A DNA stretch of 47,841 bases, from NCBI GenBank assembly GCA_964470995.1, contig CAYYEP010000010.1, positions 1 to 47,841 of the forward strand. The letters run 5' to 3'. Source of the stretch: UBA5738 sp964470995. GTDB taxonomy: Bacteria > Patescibacteriota > Minisyncoccia > Minisyncoccales > UBA5738. The translations under genes and the position numbers were made by a program. Below the pieces are notes generated by a model. That model worked only from the letters and a program-made list of their open reading frames with translations, did not search any database and was not told the origin of the DNA. Of this stretch, positions 32,289-40,590 are shown one piece after another. Position 1 is the stretch's first letter; every line of letters starts with the position of its first letter.

Positions 32289-33057
32289 TTTTTCGCCTTT
32301 TAACAATTAATTTGCTTGTCCATTTGCGGGGATTGCGGGTTCTAACTCCCATTGCCGGCTTGCCCCATGGAGTTTTGGCCTTCCTTAAACCAATGCCGGT
32401 ACGTCCCTCGCCGCCGCCATGCGGATGATCCGGAGGATTCATTGCAGATCCTCGTACCGTAGGCCGCCAGCCCTTTTTGCGGCGCGCCCCGGCTTTGCCG
32501 AAATTTTCAAAGCGGTATTCCGGATGGGAAGCTTGGCCGACCGTAGCAAAGCAATTTGCATAAATCTTACGCACCTCTTTGGATGGCATCTGCAACTGCA
32601 CAAAATTACCTTCAACCGCCGTAACCGTGGCAACTCCGCCGGCAGATCTTACCATTTTGCCCCCCTTGCCCGGTTCGAGCTCAATATTGAAAACTTCGGT
32701 GCCCACGGGAATATTTTTGAGCATCACGCGATTGCCAAGTTTGGCCGGAGCGTCCGCGGCGCACACGATCTCATCGCCGATGTGCAAATTGTGGGCCGCG
32801 AGAACATAGCGCTTGTCGCCGTCAGAATAGTCCACCAGCGCCAGATAAGCGGTGCGGTTGGGATCATATTCAAAAGCAACAATCTTACCGGTCAGTCCCA
32901 ATTTTTCCTGTCCAAAATCAACCACGCGGTACATCTTCTTCACCCCCCCGCCCCGATGGCGAACAGTAATGACGCCCGAAAAATTCCTTCCGGCCTTGCT
33001 TTTCAACGGCCTAAGCAAATGCTTTTCCGGCCTTTTTTTGGTTAATTGGGTTTTCAT
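32284..33057 (-). CDS. rplB: 50S ribosomal protein L2
   Basis: 257 residues, slightly shorter than the usual ~275, missing some N-terminal residues. SKAGRNFSGVITVRHRGGG starts the conserved part. The peptidyl-transferase-associated PDHPHGGGEGRTGIG loop is intact. It has one of the few clear Shine-Dalgarno sequences in the ribosomal block (GGAGTGA). It ends with the basic LIVKRRKK and a TAG formed within a family A repeat. Confidence 0.97.
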   Translation of the reverse strand: MKTQLTKKRPEKHLLRPLKSKAGRNFSGVITVRHRGGGVKKMYRVVDFGQEKLGLTGKIVAFEYDPNRTAYLALVDYSDGDKRYVLAAHNLHIGDEIVCAADAPAKLGNRVMLKNIPVGTEVFNIELEPGKGGKMVRSAGGVATVTAVEGNFVQLQMPSKEVRKIYANCFATVGQASHPEYRFENFGKAGARRKKGWRPTVRGSAMNPPDHPHGGGEGRTGIGLRKAKTPWGKPAMGVRTRNPRKWTSKLIVKRRKK

Positions 33058-33066
33058 ATTTTCACT

Positions 33067-33161
33067 CCGAATTTATTGAAATTCTGTTCGCGTAATTGAT
33101 GGAAGTTTTATGGATCAACAATCAATACCATAATTTCAATCAATTTTCATCAATTTCTGTT
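33067..33161. repeat. Family A palindromic spacer repeat (degenerate copy)
   Basis: The rplW-rplB spacer: CGAATTTATTGAAATTCTGT TCGCGTAATTGATGGAAG, then inverse arms (ATAATTTCAATCAATTTTCA) up to the rplW stop. Confidence 0.5.
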
Positions 33162-33164
33162 TTT

Positions 33165-33578
33165 TTATTTAGGCAATATTTCGATAGATTGCCCTTCTTT
33201 GACCGACACGATAGCTTTGCGGTATCCGGCTTTAACCATGATACCCCGCCCGCGGCGATGGCTTTTTTGGGGGATATTAACAATATTAACTCCGGTAACT
33301 TTGACTTTGTAACTACCCTCAATAGCTTTGGCAATCTCAATCTTCGTTGCGTGCGCGGCAACCTTGAAAACATACTTGTTCTCCTGGGCCAAACGGGCCG
33401 CTTTCTCGGTTACGTGCGCTCCGCGCAAAACCCGCGCGGCATTTTCAGTAAGCCCCTGTTTGGATGCGCCTTTTTGAGCCTCTTCGGGCGTTTTTTTTGT
33501 CTTTTTGGTATCGGAAGCCGCCGTTTTCTTTTCCGTGACCGCGGCGCCTTCGTCTTTTTTGAAAATATTAATAGCCAT
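33165..33578 (-). CDS. rplW: 50S ribosomal protein L23 with N-terminal extension
   Basis: 137 residues, against ~95-100 usual. The L23 core starts near residue 53 (AHVTEKAARLAQENKYVFKV) and includes VTGVNIVNIPQKSHRRGRG. The first ~45 residues are a Lys/Thr/Ala-rich tail (EKKTAASDTKKTKKTPEEA). L23 is the main docking site for trigger factor and SRP at the exit tunnel, so the tail would be near nascent chains. Confidence 0.95.
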   Translation of the reverse strand: MAINIFKKDEGAAVTEKKTAASDTKKTKKTPEEAQKGASKQGLTENAARVLRGAHVTEKAARLAQENKYVFKVAAHATKIEIAKAIEGSYKVKVTGVNIVNIPQKSHRRGRGIMVKAGYRKAIVSVKEGQSIEILPK

Positions 33579-33580
33579 AC

Positions 33581-34273
33581 TTATTTAGCGCTTTTATCGG
33601 ATTTAGCCGTCTTTTTTTCCGAAATCGCGATTCCGGCCTCGTTGCGGACAATGCTGTCAATCGCTTTTACGGGCATCAAAAGATATTTGGAATTCAAGAG
33701 ATCCAAAACATTAAGCTTAGCCGCTTCGATGGTTTGAACTCCCTCGATGTTGCGACTGGCAAGCACCAGGTTTTTTTCGTTTCCCGGAAGAGCAATCAGC
33801 ACGGTGCCCTTTTTGAAGCTTTCCAAGTTTTTCCGAACGCTGGCCAGGATATTGACCATTTCTTTGGTTTTGGGTTGGTTCAGATTCAAGTCGTCCATCA
33901 TGATCAGCGCGCTATCCGCCAGCTTGGCCGATAAAATCATGGCTAAGGCTTTACGGCGCATTTTCTTATTTATTTTGCCGCCATAAACCTTCTCGTTGGT
34001 GGGACCAAAAACCACTCCGCCATGCCTCCAGATCGGCGAACGGTTAGACGCGTGGCGCGCCCGGCCAGTACCCTTTTGCCGCCAAGGCTTTTTGCCACCG
34101 CCGCTAACTTCGCCGCGGCCCTTTGTGTGGGCATTACTCTGGCGACGGTTGCCCATTTGGGTCACCGCTACCTGATAAACCAAATCCGGGTTAATTTTAA
34201 CCTCGAATAAATCCTTGGGCAATTCGATCTGCCCGGCGACTTCGCCTTTTTGATTGTAAGTTTTGGCCAACAT
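33581..34273 (-). CDS. rplD: 50S ribosomal protein L4
   Basis: 230 residues. Contains NAHTKGRGEVSGGGKKPWRQ and KGTGRARHASNRSPIWRHGG, the extended tunnel-lining loop, and a C-terminal globular part ending in a basic tail. In E. coli L4 also regulates the S10 operon by attenuation; a candidate attenuator is present upstream here. Confidence 0.97.
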   Translation of the reverse strand: MLAKTYNQKGEVAGQIELPKDLFEVKINPDLVYQVAVTQMGNRRQSNAHTKGRGEVSGGGKKPWRQKGTGRARHASNRSPIWRHGGVVFGPTNEKVYGGKINKKMRRKALAMILSAKLADSALIMMDDLNLNQPKTKEMVNILASVRKNLESFKKGTVLIALPGNEKNLVLASRNIEGVQTIEAAKLNVLDLLNSKYLLMPVKAIDSIVRNEAGIAISEKKTAKSDKSAK

Positions 34274-34295
34274 AATCTTGGTGTCCTAGGTTAAT

Positions 34296-34895
34296 TTAGA
34301 TTCCGCGGATCTCCATTAGCGTCCCCTTTCTTCCCGGAACCGCTCCCCGAATGGCAATAATGTTATTTTGTAAATCGACTTTGGCAATCTTTAAATTTTT
34401 AACAGTAATTCTGTCAGCACCCATACGCCCCGGCATCCTGCGGCCCTTGCGGATCGAAGCGCCGCCCATACCCACGGAACCGACGTTACGAAGCTCGTGT
34501 TTCTGCCCGTGCGTGCATGATTTGCGGCCGCCAAATCCATGACGCTTGACTGCGCCTTGAAACCCCTTGCCTTTGGAAATACCGGCAACCTTTACTACGT
34601 CGCCTTCTTTAAAAATGGCCACATCGATATTGTCGCCCAAATTGGCGGCGGTGTCTTTTTCCCCCAGGCGGTATTCTTTCAGCGTTTCGAACGGTTTTTT
34701 AACTTGGCTTTTTTTGACCCGTTTTTCGGCAACCTTGCCGTAACCCAACTGCACCGCGGCGTAGCCATCGCTTTCCTTGGTTTTAATTTGCGTTACCTGG
34801 CAAGGACCAGCCTCAACCAGCGTAACGGGCATTCTTCTGCCGTTAGCGGCGAACATTTCGGTCATGCCGATTTTTTTTCCTAAAATAAATTTCAT
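34296..34895 (-). CDS. rplC: 50S ribosomal protein L3
   Basis: 199 residues. MKFILGKKIGMTEMFAANGR and the central GKGFQGAVKRHGFGG and GRRMPGRMGADRITVKN are L3 hallmarks. It extends to the peptidyl-transferase centre. It begins the rplC-adk transcript, with promoter and candidate attenuator upstream. Confidence 0.97.
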   Translation of the reverse strand: MKFILGKKIGMTEMFAANGRRMPVTLVEAGPCQVTQIKTKESDGYAAVQLGYGKVAEKRVKKSQVKKPFETLKEYRLGEKDTAANLGDNIDVAIFKEGDVVKVAGISKGKGFQGAVKRHGFGGRKSCTHGQKHELRNVGSVGMGGASIRKGRRMPGRMGADRITVKNLKIAKVDLQNNIIAIRGAVPGRKGTLMEIRGI

Positions 34896-34938
34896 ATTTG
34901 GGTCAAAAGCTCAAATACCGTCCTTGAGACGAGCCATT

Positions 34939-34961
34939 AAGAAAACCGGGCATAGCCCGGT
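34939..34961 (-). promoter_or_regulatory. Candidate transcription attenuator in the rplC leader
   Basis: 7-bp stem ACCGGGC/GCCCGGT with loop TAT, followed on the minus strand by TTTCTT. It lies about 32 bases downstream of the predicted start point and 44 bases before the rplC ATG. Confidence 0.55.
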
Positions 34962-34999
34962 CTTGCCATGACTATTTTAACAGTAATAATTGCTTTTTT

Positions 35000-35028
35000 A
35001 TTATAAGCCAAACTGAGCAATTTGTAAA
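35000..35028 (-). promoter_or_regulatory. Promoter of the rplC-adk operon
   Basis: Minus strand -35 TTTACA (35023-35028), 17-base spacer, perfect -10 TATAAT (35000-35005). Confidence 0.75.
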
Positions 35029-35056
35029 CCCCTCGCACCAATTATAAGAGGTTTAC
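35024..35056 (-). terminator. Hairpin after rpsJ
   Basis: GTAAACC/GGTTTAC arms with additional inner pairs, 9 bases after the rpsJ stop. The T-tract is poor and it overlaps the -35 box of the next promoter. Confidence 0.4.
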
Positions 35057-35064
35057 TCCAAGAT

Positions 35065-35415
35065 TTACATCTTGATCTCAATATCCACCCCCGCCGGCAA
35101 CGTCAGGTTGCGCAACGAATCAATGACTTTCGGGCTGGGATTCACAATGTCCAGCAAGCGCTTGTGTACACGAATCTCAAACTGCTCGCGCGCGTCCTTA
35201 TGAACGAACGTAGAACGGTTTACCGTGTACTTGTGAATTTCGATCGGCAAAGGTATCGGTCCGAGGATTTCGGCTCCGTAACGATAAATCGTTTCGATTA
35301 TCTGCTTGGTGCAGTTATCGATTACCTTGTGATCATAGGCCCTAAGCTTGATCCGCAATTTCGGCTTGGCTTCAGCTTTAGCATCCAAATTTTTCTTTTT
35401 CGTTGTCGCTGCCAT
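35065..35415 (-). CDS. rpsJ: 30S ribosomal protein S10
   Basis: 116 residues. LRIKLRAYDHKVIDNCTKQI, GPIPLPIEIHKYTVNRSTFV and PAGVDIEIKM are canonical. The first ~18 residues are a short lysine-rich extension. It is a 30S head protein; also NusE in transcription antitermination. Separated from rplC by its own hairpin and the rplC promoter, which is unusual because rpsJ normally heads the S10 operon transcript. Confidence 0.97.
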   Translation of the reverse strand: MAATTKKKNLDAKAEAKPKLRIKLRAYDHKVIDNCTKQIIETIYRYGAEILGPIPLPIEIHKYTVNRSTFVHKDAREQFEIRVHKRLLDIVNPSPKVIDSLRNLTLPAGVDIEIKM

Positions 35416-35450
35416 TTTGCTCTTCTTCCTTTTTAGACTCCATTTTTAGA

Positions 35451-35606
35451 GCCCGCTGCCCAATTAGCTTCAGTTGCTATTTTAATCAGTTGGCTTTGAT
35501 CAATTAATCGGTATGCGGCAAATTTACTGCAAGCTTGCCTGCCACCTCTTCATTTCTCTCGCGGAAACACTGAAACTTTCGCGCTGATGCCAATTGGGCA
35601 ACGGGC
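35451..35606. repeat. 156-bp element bounded by 15-bp inverted repeats
   Basis: The ends are GCCCGCTGCCCAATT (35451-35465) and AATTGGGCAACGGGC (35592-35606), inverse with one mismatch. A nested pair (AGTTTCAGT/ACTGAAGCT on the minus strand) and a central GGCAAGCTTGC palindrome lie inside. It fills the tuf-rpsJ spacer. It could be a structured rpsJ leader RNA or a small MITE-like element; no target-site duplication is obvious. Confidence 0.6.
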
Positions 35607-35635
35607 CCATATGGTGCTTTTTGGAATTTAATGGG

Positions 35636-36835
35636 TTATTTGACGATCTTGGTTACAACTCCGGCGCCCACGGTCTTGCCACCCTCGCGGATAGCAAACT
35701 TAGACTTCTCTTCCAAAGCAATCGGGCTGATCAATTTAACATTGAAGGTCACAGTGTCGCCAGGCATAACCATTTCCACTCCGGGGTTCAGGGTCACTTC
35801 GCCGGTAACGTCGCACGTACGAACGTAAAACTGCGGTTTGTAGCCTGTGAAAAACGGAGTGTGCCTGCCGCCTTCTTCCTTGGTCAAAATATAAACTTCA
35901 GATTGAAATTCGGTGTGCGGAGTGATCGAACCGGGCTTGGCCAACACCTGGCCGCGTTCCACGTCTTCTTTTTTCAAACCGCGCAACAGAATTCCCACAT
36001 TGTCGCCTGCGCGTCCTTCATCCAGAATTTTCTGGAACATTTCAATCGAAACCGCAGTGGTTTTCCCTGTTGGCTTTATTCCTACCAATTCAACTTCCTC
36101 GTTTGATTTTACAATACCTCTCTCAATGCGGCCGGTAGCAACCGTACCACGGCCAGCAATAGAGAATACATCTTCCACGGCCATCAAGAAAGGCTTTTCG
36201 GTTTCGCGAACCGGCTCAGGAATGTATTCATCAACCTTGTCGAGCAGTTCGAGGATCGCTTTCACATTGGGATCATCCAAGGAAGTGGCTTCCAAAGCCT
36301 TAAGCGAGGAGCCGCGGACGAACGGAATCTCATCGCCGGGGAAATGATATTTTTTCAGAAGCTCGCGCACCTCGGATTCAACCAAATCGATCATTTCCGG
36401 GTCGTCAACCATATCGCACTTGTTCAAAAACACAACCATTGCCGGAAGTCCTACCTGATAGGCCAGCAGTATGTGTTCACGAGTCTGGGGCATTGCGCCA
36501 TCGGCGGCGGATACCACCAAAATACCGCCATCCATCTGGGCTGCTCCGGTGATCATGTTTTTGATATAATCGGCATGTCCCGGGCAATCGATGTGGGCAT
36601 AGTGGCGCTTCTCGGTTCCATACTCCAAATGCGCAATGTTAATGGTGACGCCGCGTTGTTTCTCTTCCGGAGCGGAATCGATCTGTTCCATAGTTCTCTC
36701 AACCACGGAAGGATTTTTCAAATGCAATGAGTGCAAGATAGCCGCGCTGGTCGTGGTCTTGCCATGATCAACGTGGCCAATGGTACCAATATTCAGGTGG
36801 GCCTTGCCTCTGACGAATTTTTCTTTTTCTGCCAT
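35636..36835 (-). CDS. tuf: Elongation factor Tu
   Basis: 399 residues, full length. The GTPase motifs are GHVDHGKTT (P-loop), DCPGHADY (G3), NKCDMVD (G4) and RGSSLKAL (G5). Domains 2 and 3 are complete through GGKTVGAGVVTKIVK. It brings aminoacyl-tRNA to the ribosome. It has its own promoter and no Shine-Dalgarno sequence. Confidence 0.98.
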   Translation of the reverse strand: MAEKEKFVRGKAHLNIGTIGHVDHGKTTTSAAILHSLHLKNPSVVERTMEQIDSAPEEKQRGVTINIAHLEYGTEKRHYAHIDCPGHADYIKNMITGAAQMDGGILVVSAADGAMPQTREHILLAYQVGLPAMVVFLNKCDMVDDPEMIDLVESEVRELLKKYHFPGDEIPFVRGSSLKALEATSLDDPNVKAILELLDKVDEYIPEPVRETEKPFLMAVEDVFSIAGRGTVATGRIERGIVKSNEEVELVGIKPTGKTTAVSIEMFQKILDEGRAGDNVGILLRGLKKEDVERGQVLAKPGSITPHTEFQSEVYILTKEEGGRHTPFFTGYKPQFYVRTCDVTGEVTLNPGVEMVMPGDTVTFNVKLISPIALEEKSKFAIREGGKTVGAGVVTKIVK

Positions 36836-36933
36836 ATTTTTTTAGAGTTTATTTTTTGAGTTAATAGACTGAAATGATTTTTCCAATAAAAATGTTCGCA
36901 AATCAAAAAAACACAAATTCACGCGACAATTCT

Positions 36934-36961
36934 ATATTACTCATTTTTTTCTAAAAGTCAA
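36934..36961 (-). promoter_or_regulatory. Promoter of tuf
   Basis: Minus strand -35 TTGACT (36956-36961), 16-base spacer, -10 TAATAT (36934-36939), about 100 bases upstream of the tuf ATG. The rest of the 291-base fusA-tuf spacer shows no gene I would support. Confidence 0.55.
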
Positions 36962-37126
36962 ATCCCCTGGTCAGAATCGTGCGTTCTCGAATTAACTCGC
37001 AAAATTCGGAGGTCGAAGCCCTCGAGTATTGCCTCTCGATTTCTTCACGCATTGCTCTTTTAAATGCCGCAAACCCGGATGACGCCGCTTTTTTTCGGTT
37101 TAAAATCCGGCAAATTATTTTCGCGG

Positions 37127-39235
37127 TTATTTGCGTTTCCCTTGTGCAATTTCGGCGGCAACATTGCTTGGAACTTCTTCGTAATGATCGAATTCCATCG
37201 TGAATGTGCCGCGTCCCTGCGTTAACGAGCGAAGATTGGTCGCATAACCGAACATTTCTGCCAGCGGTACTTTGGTATCGATGATTTTGGATTCCATCTG
37301 GTCTTCGGTATTTTCGATCCGTCCCCGACGCGAAGAAATATCGCCGATAACATCGCCGAAAAATTCCTGCGGAATGGTAATTTCCAATTTCATAATAGGT
37401 TCCAGCAAAATAGGATCGGCTTTACGGGCCGCGGCCTGCAAGGCCATGGAACCCGCGATCTTAAACGCCATTTCCGAAGAATCAACATCATGGAAAGAAC
37501 CGTCGTACATGGTCGCTTTCATATCAACCATCGGATAGCCGGCAACGACACCCTTGGCCATCGCCTCTTCAATACCCTTGGCCGCGGGCTTGATGAATTC
37601 CTTGGGGACCACGCCACCCTTGATTTCGTCGACAAATTCAAAGCCTTCTCCGCGGCCCTTGGGCTCCAGACGGATCCAAACGTCACCGTATTGGCCGCGT
37701 CCGCCGGACTGCTTGACGAATTTGCCTTGGGCTTCAGAATTCCCCTTGATGGTTTCCTTGTAAGCCACTTGCGGCCGCCCAACATTAGCCTCGACTTTAA
37801 ACTCGCGCCTCATACGGTCAACAAGAATATCCAAGTGAAGTTCGCCCATGCCGCGGATAATGGTTTCATTGGTCTCCGTGTCAGTCTCGACACGGAAGGT
37901 TGGATCCTCTTCAGATAGTTTTTTAAGAGCCAGTCCCATTTTTTCCTGGTCTGCCTTGGTCTTGGGCTCGATACGGATCGAAATGACCGGTTCAGGGAAG
38001 GTGATCTTTTCCAGAACTACCGGACTTGCTTCATCGCACAGAGTATGCCCGGTTGAAGTGTTCTTCAAACCAACCGTAGCGGCGATGTCCCCGGCAAGCA
38101 CTTCGTCAATCTCCTTGCGGTCATTAGAATACATGCGCAAAATACGGCCGATGCGCTCCTTCTCGCCGGTAGTTGTATTCAAAAGATAAGAACCCTTCTT
38201 CAAAGCTCCCGAATAAGCCCGGAAGAAGGTTAGCGTTCCCACATAGGGATCGGTTGCAACCTTGAACGCCAGCGCGGTAAACGGTTCGTTATCGTCGGGA
38301 TGGCGTTCGACTTCGGTTTCAGTGCGAGGGTCAGTACCCTTTACCGGGGGCAGATCGATCGGGCTGGGCAAATAATAGCAAACCGCGTCCAGCATAGGCT
38401 GTACGCCAGTGTTTTTCAAGGAAGACCCGTAAAGCACCGGAATGATCGTTCCCTTGATGGTGGCTAAGCGCAAGGTTGCCCGCAATTCATCGATGGAAAT
38501 TTCCTCTCCGCCCAAATATTTGTTCATCAGGTTTTCGTCTTCGGCAACGATCTTTTCTACCATCTTGGCGCGCCAATCGGCGGCCATCTGCGCCATATCG
38601 GCCGGTACCTCTTCCTCAACCACCTCCTGGCCATTATCGCCCTTGAAACGCAGAGCCTTCATTTTGATAAGGTCAACGACGCCGTCCAGCGCGGCCTCTT
38701 CGCCGATCGGGATATTGATCGCAATAGCATTTTTGTTCAGTTTCTTCCAGATAGACTGCAGGCTCCGCTCAAAGCTGGCGCCGGTACGATCCATTTTATT
38801 AATAAAGCAAACCCGGGGCACGTTGTATTTGTCAGCTTGGCGCCAAACGGTTTCCGACTGGGGCTGTACGCCGGCGACACCGTCGAATACCGCAACCGCG
38901 CCGTCCAAAACACGCAAAGCGCGCTGAACTTCAGCGGTAAAATCGATGTGTCCGGGAGTATCGATAATATTGAATTGGTGCTGATTGGATTTCTGCTTGG
39001 ACAGATATTCGCCGGGAGACCAAAAACAGGTAGTCGCCGCGGACGTAATGGTGATACCGCGTTCACGCTCTTGCGCCATCCAGTCCATAATGGCCGCGCC
39101 TTCATGCACTTCGCCGATTCTATGAGACAGGCCGGTATAGAACAAAATACGCTCGGAAGTGGTAGTTTTGCCGGCATCGATATGGGCGATAACGCCAAAA
39201 TTACGGTATTTTTCAATGGGAGCTGTGCGGGCCAT
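37127..39235 (-). CDS. fusA: Elongation factor G
   Basis: 702 residues, full length with five domains. G motifs are AHIDAGKTT, DTPGHIDF and NKMDRTGA. The domain IV tip region is RGQYGDVWIRLEPKG and the C-terminal region TEGRGTFTMEF-like (TQGRGTFTMEFDHYEEVPSN). It drives ribosomal translocation. It is preceded by a strong terminator after rpsG and a leader with three tandem GAAAATT units. No Shine-Dalgarno. Confidence 0.98.
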   Translation of the reverse strand: MARTAPIEKYRNFGVIAHIDAGKTTTSERILFYTGLSHRIGEVHEGAAIMDWMAQERERGITITSAATTCFWSPGEYLSKQKSNQHQFNIIDTPGHIDFTAEVQRALRVLDGAVAVFDGVAGVQPQSETVWRQADKYNVPRVCFINKMDRTGASFERSLQSIWKKLNKNAIAINIPIGEEAALDGVVDLIKMKALRFKGDNGQEVVEEEVPADMAQMAADWRAKMVEKIVAEDENLMNKYLGGEEISIDELRATLRLATIKGTIIPVLYGSSLKNTGVQPMLDAVCYYLPSPIDLPPVKGTDPRTETEVERHPDDNEPFTALAFKVATDPYVGTLTFFRAYSGALKKGSYLLNTTTGEKERIGRILRMYSNDRKEIDEVLAGDIAATVGLKNTSTGHTLCDEASPVVLEKITFPEPVISIRIEPKTKADQEKMGLALKKLSEEDPTFRVETDTETNETIIRGMGELHLDILVDRMRREFKVEANVGRPQVAYKETIKGNSEAQGKFVKQSGGRGQYGDVWIRLEPKGRGEGFEFVDEIKGGVVPKEFIKPAAKGIEEAMAKGVVAGYPMVDMKATMYDGSFHDVDSSEMAFKIAGSMALQAAARKADPILLEPIMKLEITIPQEFFGDVIGDISSRRGRIENTEDQMESKIIDTKVPLAEMFGYATNLRSLTQGRGTFTMEFDHYEEVPSNVAAEIAQGKRK

Positions 39236-39346
39236 AGGTCAATTTTTAATTTTCAATTTTCAATTTTCAAACAAAAATGCTTAAAAATCGAAATTGGAAA
39301 CCAAATAGTATTTATAAGTTAGTTATTTAGGTTAGGCTTGCAAATT

Positions 39347-39382
39347 AAAATGCTAAAGGGTTTGGCACACCTTTAGCATTTT
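39347..39382 (-). terminator. Terminator between rpsG and fusA
   Basis: 13-bp perfect stem AAAATGCTAAAGG/CCTTTAGCATTTT with a 10-base loop, followed by AATTTG on the minus strand. It separates the rpsL-rpsG transcript from fusA. Confidence 0.75.
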
Positions 39383-39408
39383 AAGATCTTTTCGTGAATA
39401 TGATCGGT

Positions 39409-39876
39409 TTAGAATTTGAAGTGTGCGAATGCCCGGTTTGCTTCGGCCATCCGGTGGGTATCTTCTTTTTTCTTAACCGCGATACCGGTATTATTGGCCG
39501 CATTTATCAGCTCCTCGGCAAGTTTATCTTTCATCGGGCTGCCCTTCTTCTTGCGCGCCGATTCCAGAAGCCAACGCACTGCGAGCGCCACCCCCCTTTC
39601 CTTTACTACCGGTCTGGGAACCTGATAGGTCGCGCCACCGATGCGCTGGGATTTTACTTCCAGCAACGGACGGGCGTTATTGAGAGCCAGATCGAAAACT
39701 TCGATCGGATCCTTGCCGGTCTTTTCCTTCATAATATCGAGGGCGCCGTATACGATTTTCTTGGCGGCGTTCTTCTTCCCCTTTTTCATTATATGGTTTA
39801 TCACCTGGGACACGACCACGCTGTTGTAGATCGGATCCGGAGCAACCTCTTTTTTGATATTTTTCTTAGCAGCCAT
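39409..39876 (-). CDS. rpsG: 30S ribosomal protein S7
   Basis: 155 residues, full length. VVSQVINHIMKKGKKNAAKK, ARPLLEVKSQRIGGATYQVP and ALAVRWLLESARKKKGSPM are S7 signatures. It nucleates 30S head assembly. It follows rpsL, with a family B repeat between them. Confidence 0.97.
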   Translation of the reverse strand: MAAKKNIKKEVAPDPIYNSVVVSQVINHIMKKGKKNAAKKIVYGALDIMKEKTGKDPIEVFDLALNNARPLLEVKSQRIGGATYQVPRPVVKERGVALAVRWLLESARKKKGSPMKDKLAEELINAANNTGIAVKKKEDTHRMAEANRAFAHFKF

Positions 39877-39879
39877 AAT

Positions 39880-39972
39880 AAATTCGTTGATTTATGATTT
39901 ATGAATCGCGATTTATGATCGGGATACTGAATCCGCATTAATCTTAAATCGTAAATCTTAAATCGCGGTTCA
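39880..39972. repeat. Family B palindromic spacer repeat (copy 3)
   Basis: The rpsG-rpsL spacer: GATTTATGATTTATGAATCG CGATTTATGATC and inverse ATCTTAAATCGTAAATC and TTAAATCGCGGTTC. Confidence 0.6.
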
Positions 39973-39977
39973 GTGTT

Positions 39978-40388
39978 TTATTTGGGTTTCTTGACGCCGT
40001 ATTTCGAACGTTCCTGGCGGCGCTTCTCCACCCCGGTGCAATCCAGCTTGCCCCTTACGATATGATAGCGCACACCCGGAAGATCCTTTACGCGGCCGCC
40101 GCGGATCAGAACGATCGAGTGTTCCTGTAATTTGTGGCCTTCGCCTGGAATATAGGCAGTAACTTCCATACCGTTAGTGAGCTTCACGCGGGCAACTTTC
40201 CGGAGAGCCGAATTAGGCTTCTTGGGGGTCGCGGTGAACACTTTTGTGCAGATGCCCCGTTTTAAAGGCGACTTATAATTGCGCGGGCGGTTCTTCAAAG
40301 CGTTAAATCCGAAAGCCAAAGCCGGCGCCTTCGTTTTGTGGGCGCGCTTGGGTCTTTTGTGCTTGATCAATTGATGGATAGTTGCCAT
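39978..40388 (-). CDS. rpsL: 30S ribosomal protein S12
   Basis: 136 residues from ATG 40388 (MATIHQLIKHKRPKRAHKTK). Upstream in-frame codons derive from the AT-rich leader. TPKKPNSALRKVARVKLTNG, YIPGEGHKLQEHSIVLIRGG and DLPGVRYHIVRG form the decoding-centre signatures. The lysines of the PKKPNS loop that affect streptomycin binding are present. A promoter lies 138 bases upstream. Confidence 0.97.
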   Translation of the reverse strand: MATIHQLIKHKRPKRAHKTKAPALAFGFNALKNRPRNYKSPLKRGICTKVFTATPKKPNSALRKVARVKLTNGMEVTAYIPGEGHKLQEHSIVLIRGGRVKDLPGVRYHIVRGKLDCTGVEKRRQERSKYGVKKPK

Positions 40389-40525
40389 AAATAGCGAATT
40401 AGTAATGGGTAATGAGTTTATGTGAAACTCGGAGCCGGAATTGCGAATTAGCCGCGAATTAATGGGTTTATGATAAAATTCCAAAATTAAAACTCTGATG
40501 AGCCACTTGGACTCAAACAAATTTA

Positions 40526-40554
40526 TAAATACCACACTTGAAAATTAAAGTCAA
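40526..40554 (-). promoter_or_regulatory. Candidate promoter of rpsL-rpsG
   Basis: Minus strand -35 TTGACT (40549-40554), 17-base spacer, -10 TATTTA (40526-40531). Confidence 0.5.
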
Positions 40555-40590
40555 TTTTCTTAGAGCTGGCCGGAGCCGCAACTTAAGGGG

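Noticed and set aside
25065..33161. Family A repeats considered as a CRISPR array
   Set aside because: Copies are separated by whole genes, diverge from each other and are palindromic spacers without unique short spacer units.
36979..37203. Small frames in the fusA-tuf spacer (plus strand, and a 33-codon minus-strand frame ending just before the tuf promoter)
   Set aside because: No start signals and the frames overlap promoter or fusA sequence.
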